Origin: Agromyces cerinus
Lineage (GTDB): Bacteria; Actinomycetota; Actinomycetes; Actinomycetales; Microbacteriaceae
Direction of reading: 5' to 3'
DNA: 64,000 nt
Assembly: GCF_016907835.1 (NCBI RefSeq)
Contig: NZ_JAFBCT010000001.1
Coordinates: forward strand, 682,001 to 746,000
The notes beneath the pieces were generated by a model. The model worked only from the letters and a program-made list of their open reading frames with translations, was not told the DNA's origin and made no database searches. Each line of letters opens with the position of its first letter. The first letter of the stretch is position 1. Of this stretch, positions 35,324-43,635 are shown one piece after another. The translations under genes were made by a program, and so were the position numbers.

Positions 35324-36308
35324 CGAGAACCCCACCGCCGGTCGAGTAGCGACGCAGGAGCGTATCGAGACCCTGGAAGCCGATGTCGAGAGCCCCTCAC
35401 CGGGCCTCGATACGCGTCCTCCTTCGTCGGGCGCTACTCGACCAGCCGCTGACGACCTCAGAAGTCTCGAGGCGGGCCTCGACCGGCTGCAGACCGATCC
35501 CGAGCACGCACCGCGCGCTTGGCAGCGATTCACCACGAGCGTCCTGCCGCCGATCCTCTTCGTCGTAGCGCTCATCGCGGCCTGGCAGCTCTACGTCGTG
35601 ATCGCGCAGCCGCGCCCCGACATCGTTCCCGGCCCGCTCGACGTGCTCGCCGCGATGTCTCAGGCATGGGAGTCGGGCCGCCTGCAGACCGCGGTGCTCA
35701 CGAGCCTCGAGCGCGGCGTCGTCGGCTTCCTCATCGCGGTCGTGATCGGCACGCCACTCGGCCTGCTGCTGGCCGAGGTGAAGCCGCTGCGCCGGGCGGT
35801 CGGACCCATCATCTCGGGTCTGCAGGTGCTGCCGTCGGTGGCCTGGGTGCCCGCCGCGATCCTCTGGTTCGGACTGACGGACGCCACGGTCTACTTCGTG
35901 GTGCTCATGGGGGCCACGCCGTCGATCGTGAACGGCCTCATCGCGGGCGTCGAGCAGGTGCCGCCGCAGCTGCGCCGCGTGGGAACCGTGCTCGGCGCCG
36001 GACGCACGCGGCTCGCCACCCTCGTCGTGCTTCCCGCGGCGCTTCCCGGCTACGTCGCCGGCCTCAAGCAGGGCTGGGCGTTCTCATGGCGCTCGCTCAT
36101 GGCCGCCGAGATCATCGCCATGGGCGGCACGATCGGCTTCGGCCTCGGCTCGATGCTGCAGCAGAGCCGAGAGCTCGCCGACATCGGCGGTGTGCTGGCG
36201 GCGGTGCTCGTGATCCTCTTCATCGGCATCCTCATCGAACTCGTCTTCTTCGCCCCGCTCGAGCGCCGGATGCTGCGTCGCCGCGGACTCCTGGGAGGCA
36301 CCCGATGA
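35313..36308 (+). CDS. ABC transporter permease, sulfonate/nitrate type, with repeat-derived N-terminus
   Basis: The 331-residue permease has about six membrane segments from residue ~78 on and the BPD transport signature (RVGTVLGAGRTRLATLVVLP, AALPGYVAGLKQGWAF). Residues about 10-44 are encoded by a REP-like palindromic element (35340-35443) that reads through without a stop; the family-like part resumes at SLEAGLDRLQTDP. The only in-frame ATG before the first helix is at 35313, inside the ATPase gene's end, so the repeat peptide must be translated unless a rare start codon is used. The stop overlaps cobA (ATGA). Confidence 0.9.
   Translation: MPHDENPTAGRVATQERIETLEADVESPSPGLDTRPPSSGATRPAADDLRSLEAGLDRLQTDPEHAPRAWQRFTTSVLPPILFVVALIAAWQLYVVIAQPRPDIVPGPLDVLAAMSQAWESGRLQTAVLTSLERGVVGFLIAVVIGTPLGLLLAEVKPLRRAVGPIISGLQVLPSVAWVPAAILWFGLTDATVYFVVLMGATPSIVNGLIAGVEQVPPQLRRVGTVLGAGRTRLATLVVLPAALPGYVAGLKQGWAFSWRSLMAAEIIAMGGTIGFGLGSMLQQSRELADIGGVLAAVLVILFIGILIELVFFAPLERRMLRRRGLLGGTR
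35340..35443. repeat. REP-like palindrome type 1 inside the permease gene
   Basis: GGTCGAGTAGC at 35340-35350 pairs with GCTACTCGACC at 35433-35443, and the inner arms share CGTATCGAGACC/CTCGATACGCG. The same element occurs at 41049-41126 between genes. The copy here is in frame and adds about 35 residues. Confidence 0.75.
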
Positions 36309-37120
36309 CCGCCGCCGGTCGTGTCGCGCTCGTCGGCGCCGGCCCGGGCGATGCTGGACTCCTCACGATCCGCGGCCTCCGCGCGCTCGAGGCCGCCGAC
36401 GTCATCGTCGCCGATCGCCTCGGGGCCCGCGGAGTGCTCGACGGGCTCGCCGCCGAGGGCATCGAGCTCCGTGCCGAGGTCGTCGACGTCGGCAAGCTCC
36501 CCGGCCACCACGCGGTGCCGCAGGACGCGATCAACGCGCTGCTCGTCACCTTGGCCCGCGACGGCAAGCGCGTCGTGCGGCTGAAGGGCGGCGACCCGTT
36601 CATCTTCGGCCGCGGCGGCGAGGAGCTCGCCTTCTGCCGCGACCACGGCATCGACGTCGAAGTCGTTCCGGGCATCACGAGCGCCATCTCGGTGCCCGCG
36701 ATCGCCGGCATCCCGCTCACGCACCGCGGGCTCGCGACGACCTTCACCGTCGTCACCGGGCACGAGCAGATCAAGTCGCTCGGCGGGGGCCGCGACCACA
36801 CGGTCGTGCTGCTCATGGGCATCGGCACGCTCGCGAACTCGGCGATCACCCTCGCCCGCGGCGAACGCGGCGGCGACTGCCCCGTCGCGATCATCGAAGA
36901 CGGCTACGGGCCGGCCCAGCGCGTCACCGTCGGCACGCTCGACACCATCGCCCTGCAGGCGGCGCGCCGCGGCATCCGCTCGCCCGCGGTCGTCGTCGTC
37001 GGCGACGTCGTGACCCTGAGCCCGTACGCAACGTCCCTGTTGATTGAGCCTGTCGAAATCAGCGCTCCCGATCTGGTTTCGACGAGCTCAACCAGCAGAA
37101 ACCGAAAGGCCACCCTCTGA
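36305..37120 (+). CDS. cobA: Uroporphyrinogen-III C-methyltransferase
   Basis: The 271-residue SAM-dependent enzyme makes precorrin-2, the first step of siroheme synthesis. Marks: [20 protein letters not shown] at the start, [37 protein letters not shown] and LLMGIGTL. There is no fused CysG dehydrogenase/chelatase domain. The normal protein ends near [10 protein letters not shown]; residues ~246-264 (LIEPVEIS ... LVSTSSTS) come from a REP-like palindrome at the 3' end. Coupled to the permease by ATGA and to the reductase gene by TGATG. Confidence 0.94.
   Translation: MTAAGRVALVGAGPGDAGLLTIRGLRALEAADVIVADRLGARGVLDGLAAEGIELRAEVVDVGKLPGHHAVPQDAINALLVTLARDGKRVVRLKGGDPFIFGRGGEELAFCRDHGIDVEVVPGITSAISVPAIAGIPLTHRGLATTFTVVTGHEQIKSLGGGRDHTVVLLMGIGTLANSAITLARGERGGDCPVAIIEDGYGPAQRVTVGTLDTIALQAARRGIRSPAVVVVGDVVTLSPYATSLLIEPVEISAPDLVSTSSTSRNRKATL
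37041..37094. repeat. REP-like palindrome type 2 at the 3' end of cobA
   Basis: The left arm (37041-37061, core TGAGCCTGTCGAAATCA) and right arm (37074-37094, core TGGTTTCGACGAGCTCA) form an imperfect 21-bp inverted repeat. The intact version of the same element is at 47849-47915. It encodes the last part of CobA in frame. Confidence 0.75.
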
Positions 37121-38550
37121 TGACCCTCTCCCTCCGCGTCGCGATCGTCGGCGCCGGCCCCGCCGGCATCTACGCCGGCAACATCCTGAGCCGCCAGGTC
37201 GCCGAGGTCGGCGGCGAGGTCGCGATCGACCTGTTCGAGTCGCTCCCCGCGCCCTACGGGCTCATCCGCTACGGCGTCGCGCCCGATCACCCGCGCATCA
37301 AGGGCATCGTGAACTCGCTGCACGAGATGCTCGACGCCGGCACGATCCGGCTCATCGGCAACGTCGAGGTCGGCCGCGACATCACGGTCGACGAGCTGCG
37401 CGAACGCTACGACGCCGTGGTCTTCGCGACCGGAGCCCTGCGCGACGCCCCGCTCGACATCCCCGGCATCGAGCTGCCCGGCTCCTTCGGCGCCGCCGAC
37501 GTCGTCGCCTGGTACGACGGCCACCCCGACGTGCCGCGCGAGTGGCCGCTCGAGGCCGAGTCGATCGCCGTCATCGGCAACGGCAACGTCGCCCTCGACG
37601 TCGCCCGCGTGCTCGCGAAGCACCCGAGGGACCTGCTGACGACGGACGTGCCCGCCAACGTCGTCGAAGGCCTCGAAGCCTCGCCGGTGACCGACGTGCA
37701 CGTCTTCGGCCGTCGCGGCCCCGGCCACGTGAAGTTCACGCCGATCGAGCTGCGCGAGCTCGGCGAGGTGCCCGACGTCGACGTGATCGTCTACGACGAC
37801 GACTTCGAGCGAGCGGCGAACGACCCGCACGCCGAGGCGCTGTTCGCATCGAACAACCAGGTCAAGGTCATGACCCGCACGCTCAACGGGTGGCGGAAGC
37901 CCGCCGATCACGAGTACACGGCGTCGCGCCGACTGCACCTGCACTTCCTGCACGCACCGGTCGAGGTGCTCGGCGACGGGCGCGTCGAGGGCGTGCGCTT
38001 CGAGCGCACGCGCCCCGTCGGCGACGGTTCGGTCGAGGGCACCGGCGAGTTCGTCGACGTGCCCGTGCAGGCGGTCTACCGCGCCGTCGGCTACGCGAGT
38101 TCGCCGGTCGCCGGCGTGCCGTTCGACGAGCGCGCAGCGGTGATCCCGAACGAGGGCGGCCGGGTCACGGATGCCGCGGGCGCAGCGATCCCGGGCGTCT
38201 ACGCCACCGGGTGGATCAAGCGCGGCCCCGTCGGCCTCATCGGCCACACGAAGGGCGACGCGCTCGAGACCGTCACGAACCTGCTGGCGGATGCCGCGGC
38301 GGGCTCGCTGCCCGAGCCGATCGTCGACTCGGCGGAGGGCGACGAGGTGTTCGAGCTGCTCGAGGCGCGGGGCATCCGCTTCACCACCTGGGCCGGATGG
38401 CTGGAGCTCGACGCGCACGAGCGCGGGCTCGGCGAGGCGTGGGAGCCGGCCGTGGCCGCGCACGCCGGCATCGTGCGCGAGCGCGTGAAGGTCGTGGCCC
38501 GCGACGAGCAGGTGGAGATCTCGCGCGACGGCGCCCTGGCGCTCTCGTGA
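37120..38550 (+). CDS. fprA: Ferredoxin-NADP+ reductase (FprA/adrenodoxin reductase type)
   Basis: The 476-residue flavoprotein has an FAD site [15 protein letters not shown] at the N-terminus, the family stretch [20 protein letters not shown], and an NADP site [20 protein letters not shown] (about residue 150). The late [20 protein letters not shown] binds FAD/NADP in adrenodoxin reductase-like enzymes. It moves electrons from NADPH to the ferredoxin encoded next, which then feeds sulfite reductase. Matches Fpr genes found with cys genes in Corynebacterium. The ATG overlaps the cobA stop, and its stop overlaps the ferredoxin GTG start. Confidence 0.95.
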   Translation: MTLSLRVAIVGAGPAGIYAGNILSRQVAEVGGEVAIDLFESLPAPYGLIRYGVAPDHPRIKGIVNSLHEMLDAGTIRLIGNVEVGRDITVDELRERYDAVVFATGALRDAPLDIPGIELPGSFGAADVVAWYDGHPDVPREWPLEAESIAVIGNGNVALDVARVLAKHPRDLLTTDVPANVVEGLEASPVTDVHVFGRRGPGHVKFTPIELRELGEVPDVDVIVYDDDFERAANDPHAEALFASNNQVKVMTRTLNGWRKPADHEYTASRRLHLHFLHAPVEVLGDGRVEGVRFERTRPVGDGSVEGTGEFVDVPVQAVYRAVGYASSPVAGVPFDERAAVIPNEGGRVTDAAGAAIPGVYATGWIKRGPVGLIGHTKGDALETVTNLLADAAAGSLPEPIVDSAEGDEVFELLEARGIRFTTWAGWLELDAHERGLGEAWEPAVAAHAGIVRERVKVVARDEQVEISRDGALALS

Positions 38551-38873
38551 CCTACGTCATCGCGCTGCCCTGCGTCGACGTCAAGGACCGGGCGTGCATC
38601 GACGAGTGCCCGGTCGATTGCATCTACGAGGGTGAGCGCTCGCTCTACATCCACCCCGACGAGTGCGTCGACTGCGGTGCGTGCGAGCCGGTCTGCCCCG
38701 TCGAGGCCATCTACTACGAAGACGACCTGCCCGACGTCTGGGCCGATTACTACAAGGCCAATGTCGAGTTCTTCGATGAGATCGGCTCGCCCGGCGGTGC
38801 CGCGAAGACGGGGGTGCTCGACTTCGACCACCCGCTCATCGCGGCGCTGCCGCCCCAGGCGGCGCACGCCTGA
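38547..38873 (+). CDS. fdxA: 7Fe ferredoxin (3Fe-4S/4Fe-4S)
   Basis: The 108-residue ferredoxin has eight cysteines: C9, C17, C21, C25, C40, C43, C46 and C50. The spacing matches 7Fe ferredoxins, in which C9, C17 and C50 hold a [3Fe-4S] cluster and C21, C40, C43 and C46 a [4Fe-4S] cluster. The ~50-residue C-terminal extension ([20 protein letters not shown]) is typical of the FdxA group. The start is GTG, overlapping the reductase stop (GTGA). As last gene of the sulfur operon it is the likely electron carrier to sulfite reductase. Confidence 0.95.
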   Translation: MTYVIALPCVDVKDRACIDECPVDCIYEGERSLYIHPDECVDCGACEPVCPVEAIYYEDDLPDVWADYYKANVEFFDEIGSPGGAAKTGVLDFDHPLIAALPPQAAHA

Positions 38874-38911
38874 CGCGTGCGCCGGCGACCTCGAGTCGCG
38901 TGCGCCGACGA

Positions 38912-38943
38912 CGAAGGGCGGATGCCGCAGCATCCGCCCTTCG
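38912..38943. terminator. Bidirectional hairpin terminator
   Basis: CGAAGGGCGGATGC and its exact complement with a four-base loop lie between the convergent ferredoxin and MHS transporter genes. It closes the ~11-kb sulfur operon. Confidence 0.8.
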
Positions 38944-38955
38944 CAGCACCGGTGA

Positions 38956-40317
38956 TCAGGCGTCCATGTCGACGTCCTTCGTCTCCTTCGAGACGAGCAG
39001 GGCGATGAGCGTGAGCACGGCCATGACCGAGAGGTAGATGCCGACCCAGAACGGGCTGCCGCCACCGGCGCCCCAGAGCGCCACCGCGATGAACGGGGCG
39101 ACGGCCGCGCCGAGGATCGACGACACGTTGTACGAGATGCCCGAGCCCGTGTAGCGCACGTTCGTCGGGAACAGCTCGGGCAGGAGCGCTCCCATGGGGC
39201 CGAAGGTCATGCCCATGAGCGAGAAGCCCACGACGAGCCAGAGCATGACGCCCCAGAACCCGGCGCCGAGGAGCGGCACCCACAGCAGGCCGAATACGAT
39301 GATCGCGAGCGTCACCCAGATGAGCGTCTTGCGGCGGCCCCACCTGTCGGCCCACGGGCCGGAGAGCAGGGTGAAGATGCCGAAGAAGACGACACCGCCG
39401 ATGAGCATCAGCACGAAGGTGTTGTACGAGTAGCCGAGCCCGGGCAGCACGCCCTCCGCGCCTTCGACGGGCGCGCGGCCGTAGCTGAGCGAGAACGTGG
39501 TCATCAGGTAGAAGAGCACGTAGGTCGCGAGCATGAAGAAGGTGCCGAGGATGAGCTGCTTCCAGTGGTGCTTGAAGACCTCGCCGAGCGGGAGCTTCTT
39601 GAGCTTGCCCTCCTTCGACGCCTTCGAGAAGGTGGCCGACTCGACGAGGCGCAGGCGCACCCAGAGGCCGACGATCACCATGACGACCGAGAACAGGAAC
39701 GGGATGCGCCAGCCCCAGTCGAGGAAGGCCTGCGACGGCATCGTCGGATCATCGGACGGCAGTGCCGCCGCGATGATGAGGAACAGGCCGTTGGCGATGA
39801 TGAAGCCGATGGGCGCGCCGAGCTGCGGGAACGTGCCGTACCAGGCGCGCTTGCCCTTCGGCGCGTTCTCGGTCGCGACGAGCGCGGCACCCGACCACTC
39901 GCCGCCGAGCGCGAAGCCCTGCGCGATGCGGAGGATGACGAGCAGGAGCGGCGCGAGCCAGCCCACCATCGCGTAGGTCGGCAGCAGGCCGATGAGGAAC
40001 GTCGCGATGCCCATCGTGAGCAGCGCCCCCACAAGAGTGGCCTTGCGCCCGTGCTTGTCGCCGAGGTGGCCGAAGATGACCGCGCCGAGCGGGCGTGCCA
40101 CCATCGCGGCGCCGAAGACGGCGAACGACGCGAGCAGCGCGGTCGTCGCGTCGCCGGTCGGGAAGAAGAGGTGCGGGAACACGAGCACGGCGGCGGTCGC
40201 GTAGACGTAGAAGTCGTAGAACTCGATCGTCGTGCCGATGAGGCTCGCGAGGATGACGCGGCTGCGAGGATTCGCGGGGGTTGCGGGGGCGGCCGTGGCC
40301 GCGGTTGATGTGGACAT
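38956..40317 (-). CDS. MFS transporter, metabolite:H+ symporter family
   Basis: The 453-residue, 12-helix transporter has the MHS marks SLIGTTIEFYDFYVYATAAV in helix 1, FGHLGDKHGRK between helices 2 and 3, RIAQGFALGGEWSGAALVAT in helix 4 and ADRWGRRKT in the second half. Such proteins (ShiA, ProP, KgtP relatives) import organic acids, shikimate or osmolytes with protons; the substrate is unknown. The start at 40317 (MSTSTAATAAPATPANPR) is preferred; an upstream extension is not conserved-looking. The 259-base gap to the next gene holds no gene. It is related to the truncated gene at the left window edge. Confidence 0.9.
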   Translation of the reverse strand: MSTSTAATAAPATPANPRSRVILASLIGTTIEFYDFYVYATAAVLVFPHLFFPTGDATTALLASFAVFGAAMVARPLGAVIFGHLGDKHGRKATLVGALLTMGIATFLIGLLPTYAMVGWLAPLLLVILRIAQGFALGGEWSGAALVATENAPKGKRAWYGTFPQLGAPIGFIIANGLFLIIAAALPSDDPTMPSQAFLDWGWRIPFLFSVVMVIVGLWVRLRLVESATFSKASKEGKLKKLPLGEVFKHHWKQLILGTFFMLATYVLFYLMTTFSLSYGRAPVEGAEGVLPGLGYSYNTFVLMLIGGVVFFGIFTLLSGPWADRWGRRKTLIWVTLAIIVFGLLWVPLLGAGFWGVMLWLVVGFSLMGMTFGPMGALLPELFPTNVRYTGSGISYNVSSILGAAVAPFIAVALWGAGGGSPFWVGIYLSVMAVLTLIALLVSKETKDVDMDA

Positions 40318-40532
40318 CGTCAGCGAGGACTCCAATGGGTGAGCGTTGCGCCGGCTTCCGGGCACGTCGGTCGGGCGTCGAGCGGAGTCGGTGAGGTGGA
40401 ATCGTCGCTTGTGGCAACCGCACTAGCCTACGCCTCGATCGTTGACGATCCCCCAGATCGAGGGCCCGGCGTGCGACGAGCGGTGGCATCCGCGCGGTGA
40501 GCGGCGCCCGCCACGCCGGGGGAGATGGATCG

Positions 40533-40565
40533 AACGACGGATGCCCGTTGCATCCGCCCGTCGTT
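40533..40565. repeat. Inverted repeat upstream of the small membrane protein gene
   Basis: AACGACGG and CCGTCGTT flank a 17-base centre, ending 11 bases before the ATG at 40577. It could be an operator or an attenuating hairpin over the ribosome-binding region. Confidence 0.4.
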
Positions 40566-40576
40566 AGGCTGACCCC

Positions 40577-41026
40577 ATGGATACCTTCATCAGCATTCTG
40601 CACGTCGCCGGCGCCGTCTTCATCGTCGGCCCGATGGCGATCCTCCCGATGACCGCGATGCGGGCGGTGCGCGCCGGCAACGGGTCGCAGGTCGCGGTGC
40701 TCGCGAAGTCCACGACGATCTTCACCTGGCTGTCGCTGCTCGTCTTCGTGTTCGGGTTCGGCGCCATGAGCATGGCGCCCGAGGAGTTCGAACTCTCGAT
40801 CACGACCCCGTGGATCCTCTGGTCGATCATCCTCTACGTCATCGCGTTCGTCGTGACGATGTTCGTCGTCGTGCCGTCGATGAAGAAGGCCGCCGAAGCG
40901 CTCAACTCCGGTGCAGGCGACGGCGCCGACGCGCCGAAGGCGAGCTACCCCGCGATCGCGGCAGGCAGCGGCATCTCGTCGCTGCTCCTCCTCGCCGTCG
41001 TCGTGCTGATGGTCTGGAAGCCGTAG
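40577..41026 (+). CDS. Small integral membrane protein, DUF2269-like
   Basis: The 149-residue protein has four hydrophobic segments, starting MDTFISILHVAGAVFIVGPM with a His in the first helix, as in DUF2269 proteins. The loop after helix 3 carries MKKAAEALNSGAGDGADAPK. The function is unknown. It is convergent with ribH, with a REP-like palindrome between them that overlaps the ribH stop. Confidence 0.6.
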   Translation: MDTFISILHVAGAVFIVGPMAILPMTAMRAVRAGNGSQVAVLAKSTTIFTWLSLLVFVFGFGAMSMAPEEFELSITTPWILWSIILYVIAFVVTMFVVVPSMKKAAEALNSGAGDGADAPKASYPAIAAGSGISSLLLLAVVVLMVWKP

Positions 41027-41048
41027 CACTCAGCGCGGTGAGTTCGCC

Positions 41049-41126
41049 GGTCGAGTAGCGAGCGCCAGCGAGCGTATCGAGACCCGTTGACGTGGTCTCG
41101 ATACGCTCCTTCGTCGCTACTCGACC
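41049..41126. repeat. REP-like palindrome type 1, between genes
   Basis: GGTCGAGTAGCGA ... AGCGTATCGAGACC (41049-41084) and GGTCTCGATACGCT ... GCTACTCGACC (41094-41126) form a near-perfect inverted repeat around nine bases. Its right arm supplies the ribH stop codon (41117-41119). It probably also works as a terminator. Related copy in the permease gene at 35340. Confidence 0.85.
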
Positions 41127-41593
41127 GACGTGAGCTCGCGCAGGGCGCGAACCGTCGCGACGGCGGCCTCGGCCGCCTCGCGACCCTTGTCCTCCTTCGA
41201 GCCGGGCAGGCCGGCACGGTCGAGCCCCTGCTGCTCGTCGTCGAGGGTGAGCAGGCCGAATCCGACGGGCTTTCCGGTGTCGAGTGCGACCCGGGTGAGC
41301 CCGTCGGTCGCCGCCGCCGACACGTACTCGAAGTGCGGCGTGCCGCCGCGGATGATCACGCCGAGCGCGACGACCGCGTCGGCCCCCGCGTCGAGGGCCG
41401 CCTTCGCGACGACCGGCAGCTCGAAGCTGCCCGGCACGCGAACGAGCGAGAAGTCGGCGCCGGATGCCTCGAGCGTACGTGTCGCCCCGGCGATCAGGCC
41501 GTTCGTGATCTCGTCGTGCCAGCTGCCGGCGACGATCGTGACCGTCAGGCCGCGGCCGTCGACGTCGAGTGCGGGGGATCCTGCTCCGCTCAT
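41117..41593 (-). CDS. ribH: 6,7-dimethyl-8-ribityllumazine synthase
   Basis: The 158-residue enzyme condenses 3,4-dihydroxybutanone 4-phosphate with the ribityl-aminouracil. Marks: [59 protein letters not shown] (active-site His region) and [20 protein letters not shown]. Last gene of the rib operon; its ATG overlaps the ribBA stop (ATGA). The final residues and stop codon come from the REP-like element that follows. Confidence 0.97.
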   Translation of the reverse strand: MSGAGSPALDVDGRGLTVTIVAGSWHDEITNGLIAGATRTLEASGADFSLVRVPGSFELPVVAKAALDAGADAVVALGVIIRGGTPHFEYVSAAATDGLTRVALDTGKPVGFGLLTLDDEQQGLDRAGLPGSKEDKGREAAEAAVATVRALRELTSVE

Positions 41594-42894
41594 GATGGGT
41601 GTCCTTCCAGGAGTGATTCGGCTGCGCCGTCGGTGAGTTGCCGGTCGTCGATCGCGTGCCCCATGCGGTGCCGCTTGGTGTCGAGGTATCCCGTGTTGCC
41701 GGTGCCCACGCCGACGACGAGCGGCAGGCGCTCGCTCACGGTGATGCCGTGGGCCTCGAGCTGGCGCACCTTCTCGGGGTTGTTGGTGAGCAGCCGGACC
41801 CGGTCGATGCCGAGGTCGGTGAGGATCGCGGTCGCTGCACTGTAGTCGCGCGCGTCGATCGGCAGCCCGAGCGCGAGGTTCGCATCGAGGGTGTCGAGGC
41901 CGTCCTCCTGCAGCCGGTAGGCCCGGAGCTTGTTGATGAGGCCGATGCCGCGTCCCTCGTGACCGCGCAGGTAGACGACGACGCCGCCGTCCTCCTGGAT
42001 CGTCTCGAGTGCGGCGTCGAGCTGCGGCCCGCACTCGCACTTGAGCGAGCCGAAGGCCTCGCCCGTGAGGCACTCGGAGTGCACCCGGACGATCGCACCG
42101 TCGGCGGCCGAAGCCGGGTCGCCCGCGATGATCGCGACGTGGTCGGCGCCGGTCGCCCGGTCGCGGTAGGCGCGCACGCGGAACTCGCCGTGCTCGGTCG
42201 GCAGGGCCGTCTCGACCTCGAAGTCGACGGAGGACGTCTCGGGCACCGCTGCAGCCGGGGGCGTCGCGGCGAGGTCGTGGCCCGCGTGGTGCTGCTCGAG
42301 CCAGTCGATGAGGGCTGCGACGGTCGTGACGGGCAGGCCCTCGCGCTCGCCCAGCTCGATGAGCCCGGGCAGTCGCATCATCTCGCCGTCGTCGGCCACG
42401 ATCTCGCCGATGACGCCCACCGGCGCGAGGCCCGCGAGTCGCATGAGGTCGACCGCCGCCTCGGTGTGCCCTGCGCGTTCGCGCACGCCGCCGTCGACCG
42501 CGCGCAGCGGGATGACGTGGCCCGGGCGGATGAGCCGGTCGGGGGTCGACGTGCGATCGGCGAGCACGCGCAGGGTGTGGGCGCGGTCGGAGGCCGAGAT
42601 GCCGGTCGACGTGCGATCGGCGGCGTCGACGGTGATCGTGTAGGCCGTGCCGCGCACGTCTTCGCTGCGTTCGGTCATGAGCGGCAGTGCGAGGCGGTCG
42701 GCAAGCTCGTTGGGCATCGGCGCGCAGAGGTAGCCGCTCGTGTTGCGCACCATCCAGGCGATCCACTCCTGCGTCGCGAACTCGGCGGCCATGATGGCGT
42801 CGCCCTCGTTCTCGCGAGCCTCGTCGTCGGCCACGATCACGGGCTTTCCGGCGCGGAGGGCTTCGAGCACCTCGGGCATCGTGGCGAGGCTCAT
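41590..42894 (-). CDS. ribBA: Bifunctional DHBP synthase/GTP cyclohydrolase II
   Basis: The 434-residue fusion has a RibB half (residues ~1-205; [17 protein letters not shown], and [17 protein letters not shown]) and a RibA half (from ~225; zinc site [20 protein letters not shown], then [18 protein letters not shown] and [17 protein letters not shown]). It supplies both precursors of riboflavin, from ribulose 5-phosphate and GTP. Coupled by ATGA overlaps to ribE upstream and ribH downstream. Confidence 0.97.
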   Translation of the reverse strand: MSLATMPEVLEALRAGKPVIVADDEARENEGDAIMAAEFATQEWIAWMVRNTSGYLCAPMPNELADRLALPLMTERSEDVRGTAYTITVDAADRTSTGISASDRAHTLRVLADRTSTPDRLIRPGHVIPLRAVDGGVRERAGHTEAAVDLMRLAGLAPVGVIGEIVADDGEMMRLPGLIELGEREGLPVTTVAALIDWLEQHHAGHDLAATPPAAAVPETSSVDFEVETALPTEHGEFRVRAYRDRATGADHVAIIAGDPASAADGAIVRVHSECLTGEAFGSLKCECGPQLDAALETIQEDGGVVVYLRGHEGRGIGLINKLRAYRLQEDGLDTLDANLALGLPIDARDYSAATAILTDLGIDRVRLLTNNPEKVRQLEAHGITVSERLPLVVGVGTGNTGYLDTKRHRMGHAIDDRQLTDGAAESLLEGHPS

Positions 42895-43634
42895 GCGGCT
42901 CCTCCGGTCGTCGGTTGCGGTTCGGTGAACTGGGGCGCCGCCGGTTGGGGCGCCGACGGCTGCTGCGAGAGCGGCGCCGCCTGGAACCCGATGACCGAGT
43001 TCGGGCGCGCTTCGGGCTCGGCGTTCCAGCCGGGGGCGAATCGGAGCATCCGTGCGACCTGTCGCGCGACGATGTCGGTCTCGATGTTCACCCGGTCGCC
43101 GGCCCGGCGCTCGCCGAGCGTCGTCGCCGTGAGCGTCTCGGGGATGAGGGAGACCTCGAACCACGAGCCGCCAGGCTCGTCGCCGACGGCGCTGACCGTG
43201 AGGGAGACGCCGTCGACGGCGATCGAGCCCTTGTCGACCACGAGCGGTGCGTGCGCCGGGTCGAGCGAGAATCGCACGACCCGCCACGCCTCGCCCGGGC
43301 GGACCTCGAGCACCTCTGCGGTGCCGTCGATGTGGCCCTGCACGATGTGCCCGCCGAGGCGGTCGCCGACCCGTGCGGCTCGTTCGAGGTTCACGGCGAG
43401 CCCCTCGCGAGCGGCGTCGAGCGTCGACATCGCGAGCGTCTGGGCCATGACGTCGGCCGTGAAGCGCTCGGCGTCGAATTCGACGACGGTCAGGCACACG
43501 CCCGACACGGCGATCGAGTCGCCGTGCGCGACGCCCTCGACGGCGAGCGGGCCGCGCACCGTGAGCCGCGCGGCGTCGGCGGTGCGCTCGATGCGCTCGA
43601 TCGTGCCGAGCTCCTCGATGATTCCGGTGAACAT
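42891..43634 (-). CDS. ribE: Riboflavin synthase, alpha chain
   Basis: The 247-residue lumazine dismutase has the two-fold repeat: [18 protein letters not shown] at the start, [14 protein letters not shown] and [15 protein letters not shown] as matching halves, and [18 protein letters not shown] in the middle. About 40 extra C-terminal residues rich in Pro and Gln ([20 protein letters not shown]) are unusual; the family normally ends near 200-215. The stop overlaps the ribBA start. Confidence 0.96.
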   Translation of the reverse strand: MFTGIIEELGTIERIERTADAARLTVRGPLAVEGVAHGDSIAVSGVCLTVVEFDAERFTADVMAQTLAMSTLDAAREGLAVNLERAARVGDRLGGHIVQGHIDGTAEVLEVRPGEAWRVVRFSLDPAHAPLVVDKGSIAVDGVSLTVSAVGDEPGGSWFEVSLIPETLTATTLGERRAGDRVNIETDIVARQVARMLRFAPGWNAEPEARPNSVIGFQAAPLSQQPSAPQPAAPQFTEPQPTTGGAA

Positions 43635-43635
43635 G

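Noticed and set aside
40425..40453. Promoter for the MHS transporter (TAGGCT on the minus strand)
   Set aside because: No recognisable -35 at the right distance; not strong enough to list.
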